From the NCBI GenBank assembly GCA_050084515.1, contig CM114275.1, forward strand, positions 5,456,001 to 5,520,000: DNA of 64,000 bases, written 5' to 3'. Made by a program: the position numbers and the translations under genes. The notes under the pieces were generated by a model, which had not been told where the DNA came from, did no database searches, and saw nothing but the letters and a program-made list of their open reading frames with translations. This stretch comes from Blasia pusilla. Lineage: Eukaryota > Marchantiophyta > Marchantiopsida > Blasiales. Within the stretch, counting starts at the first letter, position 1, and each line of letters begins with the position of its first letter. Shown here piece after piece: positions 56,901 through 64,000 of this stretch.

Positions 56901-58700
56901 CTCCTCTACCTACAACTCGCCCACGATAGGAAAGCCCATCAAAACCAAAAATTTGGCGTGACGACACGAGTACTACACACTTCCATGCTCTCCAAGTGAG
57001 TTTGCATTCACACCTCTCGCTCTTGGGTGAAATTTGACTAAGGCAACTCTGGCCACTCAAACTCAACCACCTCGAATGCAATCTGTTGAAATTGTGTTCA
57101 TAAACCTCAAGTTGCTCCAATGCCAGCAAGTAAGCCCTAACCTCGGTGGTTACTGTCCTCATGCTTATCCCCAACCCTAGTTTGTCTACAACTAGAGTCC
57201 TGGCCCCCTTTAAATTTTCACACTAGTATAAACGACTCAAATATTTGAGCCTTCATGTCGCTTGATTGTCTCACAAGACGTCCAAGTGGTTCTTTCATAT
57301 ATCGCAAAAGCTAAGCACTATTGATCCCCAGTTAACAATATGTTTCCCCACTTTGTGCTTCATTCAGCAATTGTTCCTTCTACTTGCATCGCGCCAATAC
57401 TACAAGCGTAGGGGTTATTGCAGTTTCCCCTTAACACTCCAAAAAGTGTAGCTGTCGAAACCCACAAAAATGACTACCAAATTGTAGAACAGGACCAATT
57501 TCTATGCCTCAAAACCCCAGTTTTTGGAGGGTTCAAAGTTTCCTGATAATTTGAAGTTCTTACATTTGTGGCCTCCCCATTGGTGACGACCACGAGTAAG
57601 GAATCTCCCATTTATGGGGGGTTTACGACACCATGTGGAATTGGGGGATTCGAATGTTTCGTTTCTAACCCAAAAATCAGAATTGACACCACACAATTCA
57701 TGAAATCAACACCCAAAATTTTTTATTATCTAAATACTCTCCCTCTACGGCACGTATCAGAGGACACCTTCCACAATGAGAAATCAATCTTGCCCAAAGT
57801 AAAAGAAACTCAGCCAAATAAGTTCCTCTCAATCATTCCAAATGGGTCCCAAGTTGGGGACCACACATATTTCTCATCTCCCCAACAGATTATCCTAAAC
57901 TTACCAGAGTCGATCTCTGCCTTGTCTGAGAATGGCACACAAGCTTAGGATTACTGCATGCTCCCTACTTTGGTGGTAACCTGGAATTACTGAGTTTGCA
58001 GATTTTTACTCACAAATTTCACTGGAAGACCCATTGTCATTACAATCTACTATGGCAAAAGTGGAGAGATTTCTCCATTCATGTAGAAGACTATTGAATA
58101 ACACCAGGTGAGGACTTCCCCTCCAAGATGTTTTGAACACATAAGACTCTTCAACCAATCACTGACAAGGCCCAGAGTTACCACATTCACCTTCCAATAA
58201 TTTTTTTTGACAAGTTAAATGGAGAAGATTCCAGAAATGAAAATACCTAAGACATGATCATGTGGAAAAATTCACCGATTCAAAATAGACCATGAAAAAA
58301 TCAGGAAGTGAAATTTTCCTTTACATTACTTTCGATTTTTCTAAATCACAAGTAATGTATATGGGGTTATTGATACAAGGACTGCCCAGAACTACATGTT
58401 TTACTCACCTAAGCATGATTGTTTCTCTATATGGAGAGTTTTGTCCCTGGAATAGGCCTACAAGGTTCAGGCCACTCTTAACAATCCTTTCCACCCATCA
58501 ATAGTCTTCACCACAAAATTCCACATAGGAGAGAACTGTCTTCTTGGACAGCAACAGGCACAAATGCTAGCTCCAGCTGCTGTATATTATTCAATATAAT
58601 CCAAAGGGTGGATTCCCACATATAGACGTGATGAAATAGTAGTGGACAGAGAGCTGGGCCACTCTTCCCACTCCAAAACTTGCATTCTGCACAGTTTCTC
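53930..58700. other. Intergenic region without recognised genes
   Basis: AT-rich. A short direct repeat (AAAACACATTACCACC.ATGTAGAAGGATAA-like) occurs at about 54790 and 54966. Open frames at 55888-55631 (-), 56121-56612 (+), 57174-56863 (-) and 57568-57948 (+, GGFTTPCGIGGFECFVSNPK) show no domain I can name. Confidence 0.35.
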
Positions 58701-58866
58701 AACCTAAATGGTTATCAAGGTAGAATTGAACTGACTACACAACAAAGACACAGGAGCGACAAAACACTTAAAATTCAAGACTACACCAAGTTTCCTATCA
58801 AACAAATCTCCATAATACAGGAGTCCAAAACAGAGAAGGATCCGTGAGGCAGCCTTGCACAGAATC
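58701..58866 (-). other. Probable VHA-B 3' UTR
   Basis: Immediately follows the VHA-B stop (58869-58867) on the - strand. T-rich, with no clear AATAAA signal, so the polyadenylation site is not placed. Confidence 0.45.
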
Positions 58867-63849
<4,983 letters not shown>

Positions 63850-64000
63850 TCTGGACTCCTGGCAATCGCTCCGCCTTTCCTCGCGTAGATCCGCCCCGAG
63901 AACGCACCAAACGCAGCGAAAGAAACTCCTCTCTGATCAGGCTCCCGTCCGCTTGCTGCGATCGAAGGATGCAACGCAGAAGCGAAAAAAATTTGGCCAA

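Noticed and set aside
57568-57948. 126-codon ORF as a host or viral gene
   Set aside because: No recognisable domain, and neighbouring sequence in all frames is broken; not enough to call.

Overview
This is a stretch of plant nuclear genome: one intact host gene at the right end next to about 58 kb of nested, mostly degenerate transposable elements. The plant assignment rests on the host gene, which is a 14-exon vacuolar H+-ATPase subunit B with plant-like sequence and length. It is supported by the repeat types: Ty1-copia and Ty3-gypsy LTR elements, CACTA, hAT, Helitron and LINE families, plus initiator-Met tRNA primer sites. The lineage within plants (seed plant, fern, bryophyte or streptophyte alga) cannot be decided from this sequence.

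Layout. 1-17 kb: a stack of Ty1-copia relics on the + strand. One copia element (here copia-B, 4.6-7.2 kb and 13.58-14.86 kb) is split by a second copia (copia-C, 7.2-13.58 kb). The gag gene of copia-C is itself interrupted by a 1.6-kb segment that looks like host-gene sequence. Around them lie tandem LTRs, deletion derivatives, the 3' end of another copia and a LINE fragment. 17.5-22.3 kb: a nearly complete LINE on the - strand with a 1097-codon endonuclease/reverse transcriptase ORF. 22.5-24.7 kb: the 3' end of a second LINE, then a foldback element with arms of about 430 bp. 26.3-27.9 kb: the N-terminal half of a Helitron replicase, cut off at a 46-bp perfect palindrome. 28-33 kb: a CACTA transposase relic on the - strand. 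34.6-39.0 kb: a structurally complete copia (copia-E, - strand) with both LTRs, PBS and PPT but broken ORFs. It is followed by two gypsy fragments in opposite orientation and a solo LTR of the copia-E family. 42-44 kb: a (CA)97 tract and a hAT transposase relic. 47.0-49.2 kb: a CACTA terminus with subterminal ATGACTA repeats and a tandem array of about 350-bp units. 49.8-51.8 kb: an inverted-repeat element with a long pure (CT)n or (AG)n tract immediately outside each arm. 53.4-53.9 kb: a GC-rich tandem repeat. 54-58.7 kb: intergenic sequence without a recognisable gene.

The only clear functional gene is VHA-B at 58.87-63.85 kb, transcribed leftward. The exons I traced join in frame into 487 codons. 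No rRNA, tRNA or CRISPR array was seen. The most unusual recurring signal is a set of short-loop, perfect or near-perfect palindromes (13-46 bp arms). They occur in unrelated contexts and several sit at repeat breakpoints. The second is a pair of inverted-repeat elements whose arms abut GA/CT microsatellites.
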